Below, in pieces: positions 53,722 to 62,213 of a DNA stretch of 64,000 nt; position 1 is the stretch's first letter; each line of letters starts with the position of its first letter. The stretch comes from Streptomyces aurantiacus JA 4570. Its GTDB lineage: Bacteria > Actinomycetota > Actinomycetes > Streptomycetales > Streptomycetaceae. A program made the translations under genes and the position numbers. A model generated the notes under the pieces. That model saw only the letters and a list, made by a program, of their open reading frames with translations, searched no databases and was not told the DNA's origin. The stretch lies in contig NZ_AOPZ01000078.1 in assembly GCF_000414115.1 (NCBI RefSeq), positions 56,977 to 120,976 on the forward strand, read 5' to 3'.

Positions 53722-55524
53722 ATGGCAGTCCACAACGGAGTCCTCGCACTGGTCCGGCAGTTGCCGCGGATCGCGCGCGGGCTGACCTTCGTCCTCGCGG
53801 CGCTCCTCGTCGCGCAGGCGGTGGGCAGCGCCCTGCTGCCCCTGGCGACGGGCCGGCTCGTCGTCGCGCTCACCGATACGCCGAAGTCCATGCGCGGTGT
53901 CGTCATCGGTCTCGCGCTGCTCGCGGCCGTCCTCCTCCTCGACATGGTCCTCGATCCGGTCAGGACCATGGTGGCCGCGCGCCTCGGCACCGCGCTCGAC
54001 GGTGCGATGGCCCAGCGCACCGTCGAAGGCGCGCTGCGGCCGGCCCAGATCGGGCATCTGGACGACCCGGACGTGGCCGACCGGATCGAGCGCGCGCGGG
54101 CCGTCGGACTCGGCGCGCACCCGCCGGGTCAGGCGGTCACCGCGCTGGCCGGACTCGTGCCGTTGCGGCTGACCGGGCTGGTCTCGGCCGTCCTGCTCGG
54201 CTGGGCCGGCCAGTGGTGGATGCCGCTGGTCCTCGGCGCCGCCTGGGTGGTCACCGGCCGCTGGCAGGAGAAGGAGATCGAGCGGTCGGTGTCGGCGCAC
54301 GCGGGTGAGACCGCGCAGCTCCGGCGGGCCGCGTATCTGCGTGACACGGCGACGACCGCGCCGGCGGCCAAGGAGCTGCGGCTGTTCGGCCTGCGCAGCT
54401 GGCTAGTCGAGCGGTTCGCCGTGGCCTGGTGGGACGGCATGGTGCAGATGCGCAGGGCCCGGGTGAGCCCGCGCCGGCACACCGTGGCGATCGTGCTCCT
54501 GCTCCTCGCGCACGTCGCCGTGGTGCTGCCCCTCGCCCTCCAGGCGGCTCACGGTTCGCTCGCGGTCGGCCAACTGGCCGTCGCGCTCCAAGCGTTGCTC
54601 GGCCTGTTCGCGCTCGGTTTCACGGGCGACCTGCAGTGGCAGTTGCACACCGCGAGCACGGCCGTGCCCGCGGCGCTCGAGGTCGGTGCCCTGGACACGG
54701 CAGGCGAACGCGGGCGTCTCGCCACCGTGGGCCTGCCCCGGCGGGAGATCCGGTTCGAGAAGGTGCGGTTCGCCTACCCCGGTGGCCGAGGACCGGTGCT
54801 CGACGACCTGGACCTGGCGATCCCCGCGGGCTCGTCGCTCGCCGTCGTCGGCGACAACGGCGCGGGAAAGAGCACCCTCACCAAGCTCCTGTCCGGGCTC
54901 TACCTCCCGGACGGCGGCCGGATCACGGTCGACGGCCAGGATCTGCGCGCCTACGACCCGGACGGCTGGCGGCGCCAACTCGCCGTGGTGTTCCAGGACT
55001 TCGTGCGCTACCCGTTCTCCGTACGCGACAACGTCGGCTTCGGTCACATCGAGACCGCCACCACCGACGCCGACCTGGCCGCGGCCACCCGGCTCGGCGG
55101 GTTCCTCGGCGTCGAGGAGGAGCTGCCCGACGGCTGGGACACCCCGCTCAGCGGCGCCTTCACCGACGGGACGGAACTCTCCGGCGGGCAGTGGCAGCGG
55201 CTCGCGCTGAGCCGCGCGCTGTATGCCGTCCGGCACGGCGCCCGGCTCCTGGTCCTCGACGAACCCACCGCGCACCTCGACATCGAGGCGGAACACGAGC
55301 TCTACGCGCGGTTCCTGGAGATCACCGCGGGGCTCACCACCATCCTGGTCTCGCACCGGTTCGCGACCGTCCGCCTGGCCGACAGGATCGCCGTGGTCGA
55401 CGGCGGCCGGATCAGCGAGTTCGGCACGCACGACGAACTCGTCGCCTCCGGCGGCCGGTACGCGCGGATGTTCCGCGTCCAGTCCGAACCCTTCCAGCTG
55501 CACGGAGGAACCCGTCGTGCGTAA
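53722..55524 (+). CDS. ABC exporter half-transporter 1
   Basis: The 600-residue protein has an N-terminal membrane domain (about six helices: 'LTFVLAALLVAQAVGSALLPL', 'GVVIGLALLAAVLLLDMVLD', 'LTGLVSAVLLGW', 'IVLLLLAHVAVVLPLAL' and others) and a C-terminal nucleotide-binding domain from residue ~345. The NBD has Walker A 'GDNGAGKSTLTKLL', signature 'LSGGQWQRLALSRAL', Walker B 'LLVLDEPTAHLD' and the H-loop 'VSHRFATVRLADR'. No peptidase C39 domain is fused, so it would not cleave a leader. ATG 53722 is chosen over GTG 53710. It overlaps the second transporter by 8 nt and probably forms a heterodimer with it. Confidence 0.93.
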   Translation: MAVHNGVLALVRQLPRIARGLTFVLAALLVAQAVGSALLPLATGRLVVALTDTPKSMRGVVIGLALLAAVLLLDMVLDPVRTMVAARLGTALDGAMAQRTVEGALRPAQIGHLDDPDVADRIERARAVGLGAHPPGQAVTALAGLVPLRLTGLVSAVLLGWAGQWWMPLVLGAAWVVTGRWQEKEIERSVSAHAGETAQLRRAAYLRDTATTAPAAKELRLFGLRSWLVERFAVAWWDGMVQMRRARVSPRRHTVAIVLLLLAHVAVVLPLALQAAHGSLAVGQLAVALQALLGLFALGFTGDLQWQLHTASTAVPAALEVGALDTAGERGRLATVGLPRREIRFEKVRFAYPGGRGPVLDDLDLAIPAGSSLAVVGDNGAGKSTLTKLLSGLYLPDGGRITVDGQDLRAYDPDGWRRQLAVVFQDFVRYPFSVRDNVGFGHIETATTDADLAAATRLGGFLGVEEELPDGWDTPLSGAFTDGTELSGGQWQRLALSRALYAVRHGARLLVLDEPTAHLDIEAEHELYARFLEITAGLTTILVSHRFATVRLADRIAVVDGGRISEFGTHDELVASGGRYARMFRVQSEPFQLHGGTRRA

Positions 55525-57610
55525 GAACGCGCGTAAGCGCAAGAACGAGCAAGCCGTCGTGCGCGAGCCCGCTGGGAAGGCCGCGAAGGCCGCGAAGAAC
55601 GCGAAGGCCGCGAAGGCCGACAGGACCGTGCGGGCCGTCGTACGCGAGAACCTCGCCGCCGTCCGGCTGCTGATCGGCACCGCGATCCGGGTGGACCGGC
55701 GGCGCGGGCTGCTCGTTCTGATCGTCTCCCCGCTCCTGAACGTCGTCGCGGCGCTGCAGGCGATCGGCCTGCAGTGGATGGTCGACGGCGCCGTCGACCA
55801 CGACCGCGCCCAGACGGTGCGGGGCGCGCTGCTCCTGCTGGTGGTCACCGTGCTGGTCCATCAGGCCACCGCGGTCGCGACCGACGTACGTCTGGTGCTG
55901 CAGCACCGGGTGGGCCTCGAGTTCGACCGCCGGCTGATGAATCTGTGCTCGAAGCCGCCGCACATCGGGCACTACCAGGACCCCGAGTTCCTGGACACCG
56001 CCGAGGTGGTGCGGCAGCGGCGCGGCGAATTCGGCGGCGCCCTGGCCGCGTTCGTGGAGAACGCCAACCTGCTGGCCAGGTTCGTGGCCGCGCTGGTCCT
56101 GCTGATCACCGCGAGTCCGCTGCTCGCCCTGCTGCCGCTGACCGTGCTCCCGCTGGCGGCGGCCAACCGGTGGCAGGCCCGTCTGGTCACGGCGGCCGAG
56201 CGCGCAGGCGCCGAGGCCGACCGCCGCCGGATGGCCCTGTTCTCCCTGGCCACCGATCCCGCGCCGGCCCGCGAAGTCCGGCTCTACCGGCTCGCCGACG
56301 AGATCGCGGCGCGTCACCGGGACGCGTTCGCCGCCGCGAGCGGACCGCGCGAGGCGGCCCGGGCCAAGGGCGCGATCGCCGTCGCGGCGGGGTGGCTGCT
56401 CTTCGGCTCCGCGCTCATCGGCGGTCTGTACGTCGTGTCGCGGTCGGTGATCCACGGCTCGGGCTCGGCGGGCCAGGCCGTGCTCGTCCTGCTCCTGAGC
56501 ACGCGACTCGTCGGCGCCACCACCGGGCTCGGCTGGCTGCTCGGGTGGCTGCGCCGCTCGCTCGACACGGTCGCGCTGTATCTGCGGCTGGTCGACTACC
56601 CGCACTCCGGTGGGACGCACGGGAACGCCGGAGCTGACGCGCGCGGCGGAGCCGACGGGGCGGGCACGATGCTTCCACCACGGGGCGACCTCGTCCTCGA
56701 AGGGGTCTCGTTCACCTACCCGGGCCGCTCGGCTCCCGCGCTGGGACCCGTCGACCTGCGGCTGCCCCGAGGGGCCACGGTCGCGGTCGTGGGGGACAAC
56801 GGCGCGGGCAAGTCCACGCTGGTCGCCCTGCTCGCGGGGCTCCAGCCGGTGTCGGCCGGGCGGATCGCGTTCGGCGGCCAGGACCTGTCGGAGCTGCCCG
56901 CGGACCAGTGGCGGGCCCGCGTGACGGCCTGCTTCCAGGACTTCTGCCGGTTCGAGCTGCTCGCCCGCGAGGCCGTCGGCCTGGGCGACCTCGGGGCGCT
57001 CGACGACCCGGCGGCCGTCCGGGCGGCCCTGGAGTCGGCCGGCGCGGCCGAGGTCGTGGCGGGCCTGTCGGCGGGGCTCGACACCCAGCTCGGCCGGACC
57101 ATGCCGGACGGCACGGACCTGTCCGCCGGCCAGTGGCAGAAGCTCGCGCTCGCCCGCGCCCGGATGCGTACCGCACCCGCCCTCGTCCTCCTCGACGAGC
57201 CCGCCGCCAGCCTCGACCCGGGCAGCGAGGCCGAGTTGCTGCGCCGCTACCTGCGGGGCAACGGGCCCGCGTCGGACACCATCACCGTCATCGTGTCGCA
57301 CCGTTTCTCGACGGTGCGCGACGCGGACCTCATCGTGGTCCTGGACGGCGGCAGGATCGTCGAACAGGGCACGCACGCCGAGCTGTTCGCCCAGGGCGGC
57401 CGCTACGCGGACATGTACACGCTCCACGCGGCGGCCTACTCCACCGGTCCCGTGGTCCGCTCAGCTCCTGCCGAGGACGGCCGGAAGGTCGCGCCGGGAG
57501 TGCACACCGAGCTTGCGGTAGATCCGGGCGAGGTGGCTCTCCACGGTACGAACGGACAGGGCGAGCCGGTCGGAGATCGCGCGGTCGGACAGGCCCCCGG
57601 CGGCCAGTGA
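55517..57610 (+). CDS. ABC exporter half-transporter 2, with Lys/Ala-rich N-tail and extended C-tail
   Basis: The 697-residue protein starts at GTG 55517 behind GGAGG, overlapping the stop of the first transporter. About 45 residues of Lys/Ala-rich low complexity ('KAAKAAKNAKAAKADRTV') come before six membrane helices. The NBD starts near residue 395 with Walker A 'GDNGAGKSTLVALL', signature 'LSAGQWQKLALARA', Walker B 'ALVLLDEPAASLD' and 'VSHRFSTVRDADL'. After the usual end at 'AAYSTG', the frame continues ~50 residues and overlaps the convergent LuxR gene by 150 bp. That tail is antisense to the HTH and is probably not functional. The pair would export the locus product or confer immunity. 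Confidence 0.92.
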   Translation: MRKNARKRKNEQAVVREPAGKAAKAAKNAKAAKADRTVRAVVRENLAAVRLLIGTAIRVDRRRGLLVLIVSPLLNVVAALQAIGLQWMVDGAVDHDRAQTVRGALLLLVVTVLVHQATAVATDVRLVLQHRVGLEFDRRLMNLCSKPPHIGHYQDPEFLDTAEVVRQRRGEFGGALAAFVENANLLARFVAALVLLITASPLLALLPLTVLPLAAANRWQARLVTAAERAGAEADRRRMALFSLATDPAPAREVRLYRLADEIAARHRDAFAAASGPREAARAKGAIAVAAGWLLFGSALIGGLYVVSRSVIHGSGSAGQAVLVLLLSTRLVGATTGLGWLLGWLRRSLDTVALYLRLVDYPHSGGTHGNAGADARGGADGAGTMLPPRGDLVLEGVSFTYPGRSAPALGPVDLRLPRGATVAVVGDNGAGKSTLVALLAGLQPVSAGRIAFGGQDLSELPADQWRARVTACFQDFCRFELLAREAVGLGDLGALDDPAAVRAALESAGAAEVVAGLSAGLDTQLGRTMPDGTDLSAGQWQKLALARARMRTAPALVLLDEPAASLDPGSEAELLRRYLRGNGPASDTITVIVSHRFSTVRDADLIVVLDGGRIVEQGTHAELFAQGGRYADMYTLHAAAYSTGPVVRSAPAEDGRKVAPGVHTELAVDPGEVALHGTNGQGEPVGDRAVGQAPGGQ

Positions 57611-60070
57611 GGCGATCTCCACCTCCCGGGCGGTGAGCGCCTCGGTCGGGGCCGCCGCCCGGGCGACGCCGAGCCGCTCACGCAGCCGGCTCACCAGCAC
57701 CACCGCGTCTCGGAGGCGGTGGCCGCCCTCCCGGCGCAGGGCGGCCACCGCCGCTTCGGCGAGCCGCCACGCCTGCGCGCTCATGCCGAGGGCCTCGAGC
57801 CGGGCGGCGTGGTCGAGCAGTTCGGCGCCGTTGTCGCGGGTCAGCGCGAGTACTGCCGCCGCTCCGGCGACCAGCCGGGGCGCGTCGACGTGGCGTACGG
57901 CGACGGCGAGCCGCTCCACGACGCCGGGCGGCGGCTTCTCGGGCGCGAGCCAGGCCGCGTACGTCAGGTACTCCACCTCGACCGCCCGGCAACCGGCGTC
58001 CCGGGCCGCATCGGCGGCGGTCCGCACCGACGCCGCCGCGGTCATGAGGTCACCCCGGGCCGCCGCCACGGCGGCGTGTGCCCAGGGCACCTGGCCCGGG
58101 ACGACGGCGACCGGGTCGGACCGGCAGCCGGCCAGGATGCGTTCGGCGGCGTCGGGCTGTCCTTCCTCGGCCAGGCAGACAGCCAGCCAGCAGGACGCCT
58201 CCGTGCGGAAGAGGCGCCGACCGCCGGACTGCTGCCCCACCGCCTCCCGCAGCAGCGCGATCGCCTCCGGCCGACGGCCGAGGACCCACTGGAGATAGCC
58301 GCCGAGCAGCGCCGACTCGGCGCCCTGCTGCTGTCCCGGTACGTCCGGGCGGCGGTCGCGGTCGTCCGCGGCCGACGCGTCTGGCGCGTCGGCCGTGTCA
58401 GCCGTGCCGTTTGTGCTATTTGTGCCGTTTGTGCCTTCCGAGGGCCACAGCAGCCGGACGTCCCGTACGACAGCCGCGAGTTCGGCCAGGTGCGGCGGGC
58501 AGGACCCGTCTGTCGGTGCTTCCTCGGCGAGCGCGACAGCCTCCTTCGTACGTCCGGTCAGCGCGAGGCAGACGGCGAGGGTCAGGCGGGCGGACGCGAC
58601 GCCCGGCCCGCGCGCCGGACGGCGCAGGATCCGCTCGGCGGCACCCATGGCCGCGCCCGTGCGGCCGCCGAAGAGCAGCACCAGCGCGTATGTGCCGTCC
58701 AGGGCGGCCAGTTCGGCGGGCACGGACACCTCGGTGCGCAGCGCGTCGAGTTCCACGGCGGCGCGTGCCGGATCGCGGTCGGCCCAGCAGCGGTGCTCGG
58801 CGAGCGCGATGGCCTGCGCCAGCCGTGTGTCCGGTTCGGTCGCCTCGGCTCGGGCCCGTTCCAGGACCCTCCGCGCCTGGGCTTCGTCGCCGAGCTCCAC
58901 CAGTGCGCGGGCCAGCGGGACGGCGGCGGCGCCGGACTGGTGCAGGGCCCGGCGCGCGAAGCGGCAGGCGAGGTCGGGGTCGTGCCGGTAGGTCGTCTCG
59001 GCCGCCCGGATCAAGAGACCGGCGTCGACGGGGCCGTGGGCGTCCAACTGCCAGCGGGCCCGTGTCACTTGATCCGGTTCCGGCAGTGTGCTCGCGGCGA
59101 GCAGGGCGCCCGCGAGCCGGCGGCGGCGCAGCAGGGGCAGCCGCTGGCGTGCCGCCGCGCCCAGCATCGGCCCGCTCAGCCGCACCAGGATCTGGCCGTC
59201 GTGTTCGGCCGTGCGGACGTAGCCCCTGGCCTCCAGGCACTCGACGACGTCGGGGGCCACCGCCTCCAGGACGGGCAGCGGGAGCGGTTCGCCCAGGGCG
59301 ACGGCGTCCAGGGCGTCCCGCTGCACCGGCCCGAGGCCGCGCAGCTCACGGTCGAACAGCTCGGCAAGGCGCGGCGGCACGGTCACCGGGCCGCGCCACC
59401 ACCACAGGCCGCACGTCTGCCGCAGGCGGCCCGTCACCCTGGCGTACCGGACCAGTTCGGTCACGAACAGCGGGTTTCCGCCGGTCCACCGGAACAGGAG
59501 GTCCACGGTGGTCCGCGCCGCCTCGCCGTTGACCAGCGCGCACGCCAGCCGTGCGGTGTCGGCGGGGCTGAGCGGCGTCAGGTCGACGCGTTCCAGGTAC
59601 TTGTCCTTCCACAGCGCCACCACGGCGTCCGGCATCTCCAGGCCGGAGCGGGCGGCGACGACCAGACGCAGGCTTCCCTCGGCGGCCAGGTTCAGCGCCA
59701 GGACCGCGGACCACTCGTCGAGCCGGTGCACGTCGTCGATGACGAGCACCGGGGTGCGCTGTCCGGCACGGCGGCCCAGTTCGCGGCAGACCAGGCCGTA
59801 CGTCCGGCCGTGGTCGAGCGGCGCGTCGACGCAGAGCAGTCCCCGGAACACGCCGAAGGGAATGCGCCCGCCCGCCTCGGTGGCCGCCGCCCAGACGACT
59901 TCGAAGCGCGCGGGGTCGAGCCGGCGCGTCACGGCGGAGAGCAGCGCCGTCTTTCCGACACCGGCGGGCCCGATCACCGCCACGCCCCGCTTGGCCATAA
60001 TGGCGCCCAGCACCTGCTTCTGTTCCTGATCCTTGGCGACCAGCGTTCCGGCACCCAGATCGTGCGGCAT
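57461..60070 (-). CDS. LAL-type LuxR transcriptional regulator
   Basis: The 869-residue protein is a large ATP-binding LuxR regulator. Walker A is 'VIGPAGVGKTALLSAVTR' near residue 35, with 'TPVLVIDDVHRLDEWSAVLALNL' as Walker B. Tetratricopeptide-like helical repeats fill the middle. The C-terminal HTH reads 'LTAREVEIASLAAGGLSDRAISDRLALSVRTVESHLARIYRKLGV'. A linker near residue 545 contains a 'TNGTNSTNGTADTAD' microsatellite. ATG 60070 follows GGGGGAG. It is convergent with the second exporter and divergent from the GlxA gene across a region rich in tandem repeats. It is the probable activator of the radical SAM/peptide/exporter genes. Confidence 0.92.
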   Translation of the reverse strand: MPHDLGAGTLVAKDQEQKQVLGAIMAKRGVAVIGPAGVGKTALLSAVTRRLDPARFEVVWAAATEAGGRIPFGVFRGLLCVDAPLDHGRTYGLVCRELGRRAGQRTPVLVIDDVHRLDEWSAVLALNLAAEGSLRLVVAARSGLEMPDAVVALWKDKYLERVDLTPLSPADTARLACALVNGEAARTTVDLLFRWTGGNPLFVTELVRYARVTGRLRQTCGLWWWRGPVTVPPRLAELFDRELRGLGPVQRDALDAVALGEPLPLPVLEAVAPDVVECLEARGYVRTAEHDGQILVRLSGPMLGAAARQRLPLLRRRRLAGALLAASTLPEPDQVTRARWQLDAHGPVDAGLLIRAAETTYRHDPDLACRFARRALHQSGAAAVPLARALVELGDEAQARRVLERARAEATEPDTRLAQAIALAEHRCWADRDPARAAVELDALRTEVSVPAELAALDGTYALVLLFGGRTGAAMGAAERILRRPARGPGVASARLTLAVCLALTGRTKEAVALAEEAPTDGSCPPHLAELAAVVRDVRLLWPSEGTNGTNSTNGTADTADAPDASAADDRDRRPDVPGQQQGAESALLGGYLQWVLGRRPEAIALLREAVGQQSGGRRLFRTEASCWLAVCLAEEGQPDAAERILAGCRSDPVAVVPGQVPWAHAAVAAARGDLMTAAASVRTAADAARDAGCRAVEVEYLTYAAWLAPEKPPPGVVERLAVAVRHVDAPRLVAGAAAVLALTRDNGAELLDHAARLEALGMSAQAWRLAEAAVAALRREGGHRLRDAVVLVSRLRERLGVARAAAPTEALTAREVEIASLAAGGLSDRAISDRLALSVRTVESHLARIYRKLGVHSRRDLPAVLGRS

Positions 60071-60157
60071 TGTTTCTCCCCCGTGCGACTCCCCCGCCCG
60101 CCTTCCGCCGCGCGACGGATCGGCGGCGCCGTGACAGGTGCGCCGACAGCGCCTCGC

Positions 60158-60245
60158 CATCGCGGTCCTGACGCGTGGTCATCGCAGTCCTGACACGTCG
60201 TCAACGCAGTCCTGACGCGTCGTCATCGCATTTCTGAGGCGTGCG
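60158..60245. repeat. Four tandem 22-bp repeats upstream of the LAL regulator
   Basis: Copies start at 60158, 60180, 60202 and 60224, exactly 22 bp apart. Copies 2 and 3 share the core CAGTCCTGACGCGTCGT apart from one substitution; copy 1 differs by three bases, and copy 4 is decayed. The 22-bp period equals two helical turns, so the copies face the same side. They lie 88-175 bp upstream of the LAL start codon, which suggests an operator array. Confidence 0.85.
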
Positions 60246-60420
60246 GACTGGCAAGGCGTGGGATTCGTATCTCAAATGGCGTGACCGGACCGGTCACGGA
60301 CGTCGCATTCGAAGCGAGCGTTTCGCACCGAAGCGATGAAGGAATCTCTCCGGACTGAGAGATCCCCTGACAAGACCCCGCAGAACAATTCTCCCTGTCG
60401 GACTTTCGACTCAGGAAGTA

Positions 60421-60456
60421 CCTGACAACTTCCCGGGAAGCGCCTGACAACTTCCC
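60421..60456. repeat. Paired CCTGACAACTTCCC repeats, 22 bp apart
   Basis: CCTGACAACTTCCC occurs at 60421-60434 and at 60443-60456, again at 22-bp spacing, in the region between the LAL gene and the GlxA gene. A related CCTGACAAG lies at 60366. The pattern of direct repeats at 11/22-bp steps is typical of SARP- and LAL-type activator sites. No gene lies in 60071-60531. Confidence 0.75.
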
Positions 60457-60531
60457 ATAAGATCCGGCCACATTGCTTTGGTCTCGGCCCTTTTGGCCGG
60501 AACTCGGCCAGGAGCGTCGGATTCCCGGTCG

Positions 60532-61509
60532 TCAGCCTTGTCGTACGCCGGGCGCGTGCACAGGGCGGCCGAAGGAACGCCGGTAGGCGGCGGGCGTGGT
60601 GTGCACCAGGGCGCGGAAGCGCCTGCGGAGGTTGGCGGCCGAGGACAGGCCGACGCGGACCGCGACGGTCTCCACGGGGAGTTCGGTCTCCTCCAGCAGG
60701 GCCCGGGCCGCGGCGACGCGCTGCTGGAGCAGCCATCGGCCGGGGCTGACGCCGAGTTGGCCGGCGAACCTGCGGGCGAGTGTGCGCGGCGAGATCCTGG
60801 CTCGCGCGGCGAGGTCGTCGACGGTGAGGGGTTGGTGCAGCCGTTCGGTGGCCCAGTCGAGGACGGGGGCCAGCGAGGGCGGTGGGGGGTCGGCGGGGGG
60901 CGCGGTGCTGTACTGGAGCTGTCCGCCCTCGCGGTGCGGGGGCATCACCATGTGCCGGGCGATGTGGGCGGCGTGGGCGGCGCCGTGGTCGGCGCGGGCC
61001 AGGTGCAGGCACAGGTCGATGCCGGCGGCGGTGCCGGCGCTGGTGGCGATGTCGCCCAGGTCGATGTACAGCGCCTCGGCTTCGACGCGCACCTCGGGGA
61101 AGCGGGCGGCGAGTTCACCGGCGAGCCGCCAGTGGGTGGTCGCCCTGCGCCCGGCCAGCAGCCCGGCCTGGGCCAGCAGAAAGGCGCCCGAGCAGATGGC
61201 GACGGTGCGGGCGCCCCGGCGGTGGGCTCGCTGGAGCGCCTCGATCACCGCGGGCGGCGCGGCCTCCTCGCGCTGGTGCATGCCGGGGATCACCACCGTG
61301 TCCGCCGCGTCGAGTGCCGTCAGGTCCTCGCTGACCACCATGTCGTATCCCGCCAGGGTCGGCACGGCTCCCGGGCGTTCGGCGCACACCGTGAACGCGT
61401 AGCGACTCGGCAGGCCGGGGCGGCGCACGCCGAAGACCTCGGCCGCGCACGCCAGCTCGAACGTGGACTGCGGCGGCAGGACCAGCGCGACCACTCGGTG
61501 AACGCTCAT
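60532..61509 (-). CDS. GlxA-family AraC regulator, second copy
   Basis: The 325-residue protein has an N-terminal DJ-1/PfpI domain ('VALVLPPQSTFELACAAEVFGV', 'TVAICSGAFLLAQAGLLAGRRATTHWRLAGE') and a C-terminal AraC HTH ('LTVDDLAARARISPRTLARRFAGQLGVSPGRWLLQQRVAAARALLEE' layout, 'ANLRRRFRALVHTTPAAYRRSF'). The start ATG is 61509. It is divergent from the cupin at 61580, its probable target. Confidence 0.93.
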   Translation of the reverse strand: MSVHRVVALVLPPQSTFELACAAEVFGVRRPGLPSRYAFTVCAERPGAVPTLAGYDMVVSEDLTALDAADTVVIPGMHQREEAAPPAVIEALQRAHRRGARTVAICSGAFLLAQAGLLAGRRATTHWRLAGELAARFPEVRVEAEALYIDLGDIATSAGTAAGIDLCLHLARADHGAAHAAHIARHMVMPPHREGGQLQYSTAPPADPPPPSLAPVLDWATERLHQPLTVDDLAARARISPRTLARRFAGQLGVSPGRWLLQQRVAAARALLEETELPVETVAVRVGLSSAANLRRRFRALVHTTPAAYRRSFGRPVHAPGVRQG

Positions 61510-61579
61510 GGCAGCAAAGTACCCGTGGGCGTCAATCCAGACACTGGGCGGGGTGATCGTCCGCCATGACGATGGGGTC

Positions 61580-61903
61580 ATGACGCGAGACTCAAGTGAC
61601 GTACAGATCTTGAACGTTGACGAGGTCGACCCCGTCGAGGTCGTCCCCGGCATCCTCCGGCGGCGGCTGCCGGCCACCGAGTGGGCCCGCGGCTGGATGT
61701 ACGACTTCGCGCCGGGCACCGAGTGGCCCGAGGTCGACGTGCACGAGGGCGAAGAGCGCTACTACGTGATCTCCGGCGAGTTCATCGACCGCGGACAGCG
61801 GCTCGGGCCGGGCAGCTACGTCGTGTTCGCGCCGGGCAGTACGCATCGCCCCCGCACCGAGACCGGCGCGCGGATGCTGGGCATCAGCGTCCTCCCCCGG
61901 TAG
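61580..61903 (+). CDS. ChrR-type cupin protein
   Basis: The 107-residue cupin has 'PGILRRRLPATEWARGWMYDFAPGTEWPEVDVHEGEERYYVISGEFIDRGQRLGPGSYVVFAPGSTHRPRTETGARM' as its core: a His/Glu metal site in 'VHEGEERYYV' and a His near 'GSTHRP'. Relatives are anti-ECFlike ChrR cupins or small sugar-binding proteins. A cupin divergent from a GlxA regulator is a common arrangement, suggesting response to an aldehyde or peroxide signal. Function is inferred only. Confidence 0.85.
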   Translation: MTRDSSDVQILNVDEVDPVEVVPGILRRRLPATEWARGWMYDFAPGTEWPEVDVHEGEERYYVISGEFIDRGQRLGPGSYVVFAPGSTHRPRTETGARMLGISVLPR

Positions 61904-61939
61904 CCGCGCGCCGCACTTCAACGAGCTCGAGAGGACGTG

Positions 61940-62128
61940 ATGTTGTGGAGAACCGGCTCGCCCACGGTCTGGGGAGCCGAGACGCTGTCCCTGACCCGGG
62001 CCGACGGCAAGCGGCAGATGTCCGTCGCGATGAACCTCGTACGGTGGAACACGCTGGACTCCGGGGGCAAGTCGCAGTGTCACCCCATCGACGACGCGCT
62101 GAAGGCCCTGTACCGGCAGGCACTTTGA
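61940..62128 (+). CDS. Small hypothetical protein upstream of the PLP enzyme
   Basis: The 62-residue product 'MLWRTGSPTVWGAETLSLTRADGKRQMSVAMNLVRWNTLDSGGKSQCHPIDDALKALYRQAL' follows GAGAGGACGTG. No family or signal is recognised. It could be an intact small gene or the remnant of a longer one. It has normal codon usage and is separated from the next gene by a small hairpin. Confidence 0.4.
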   Translation: MLWRTGSPTVWGAETLSLTRADGKRQMSVAMNLVRWNTLDSGGKSQCHPIDDALKALYRQAL

Positions 62129-62150
62129 ATTCCCGTGCGCCGTCGGGGGT

Positions 62151-62171
62151 AGGAAGGAGGTCGTCCTTCCT
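62151..62171 (+). terminator. Small hairpin after the 62-residue gene
   Basis: AGGAAGGA pairs with TCCTTCCT over 8 bp around a 5-nt loop (GGTCG). It begins 22 bp after the stop codon and may be a weak terminator. Confidence 0.45.
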
Positions 62172-62213
62172 GCTTGCGGGCAGGTGGTTGCGACTGGCGT
62201 GGGAGTAGCCGTG

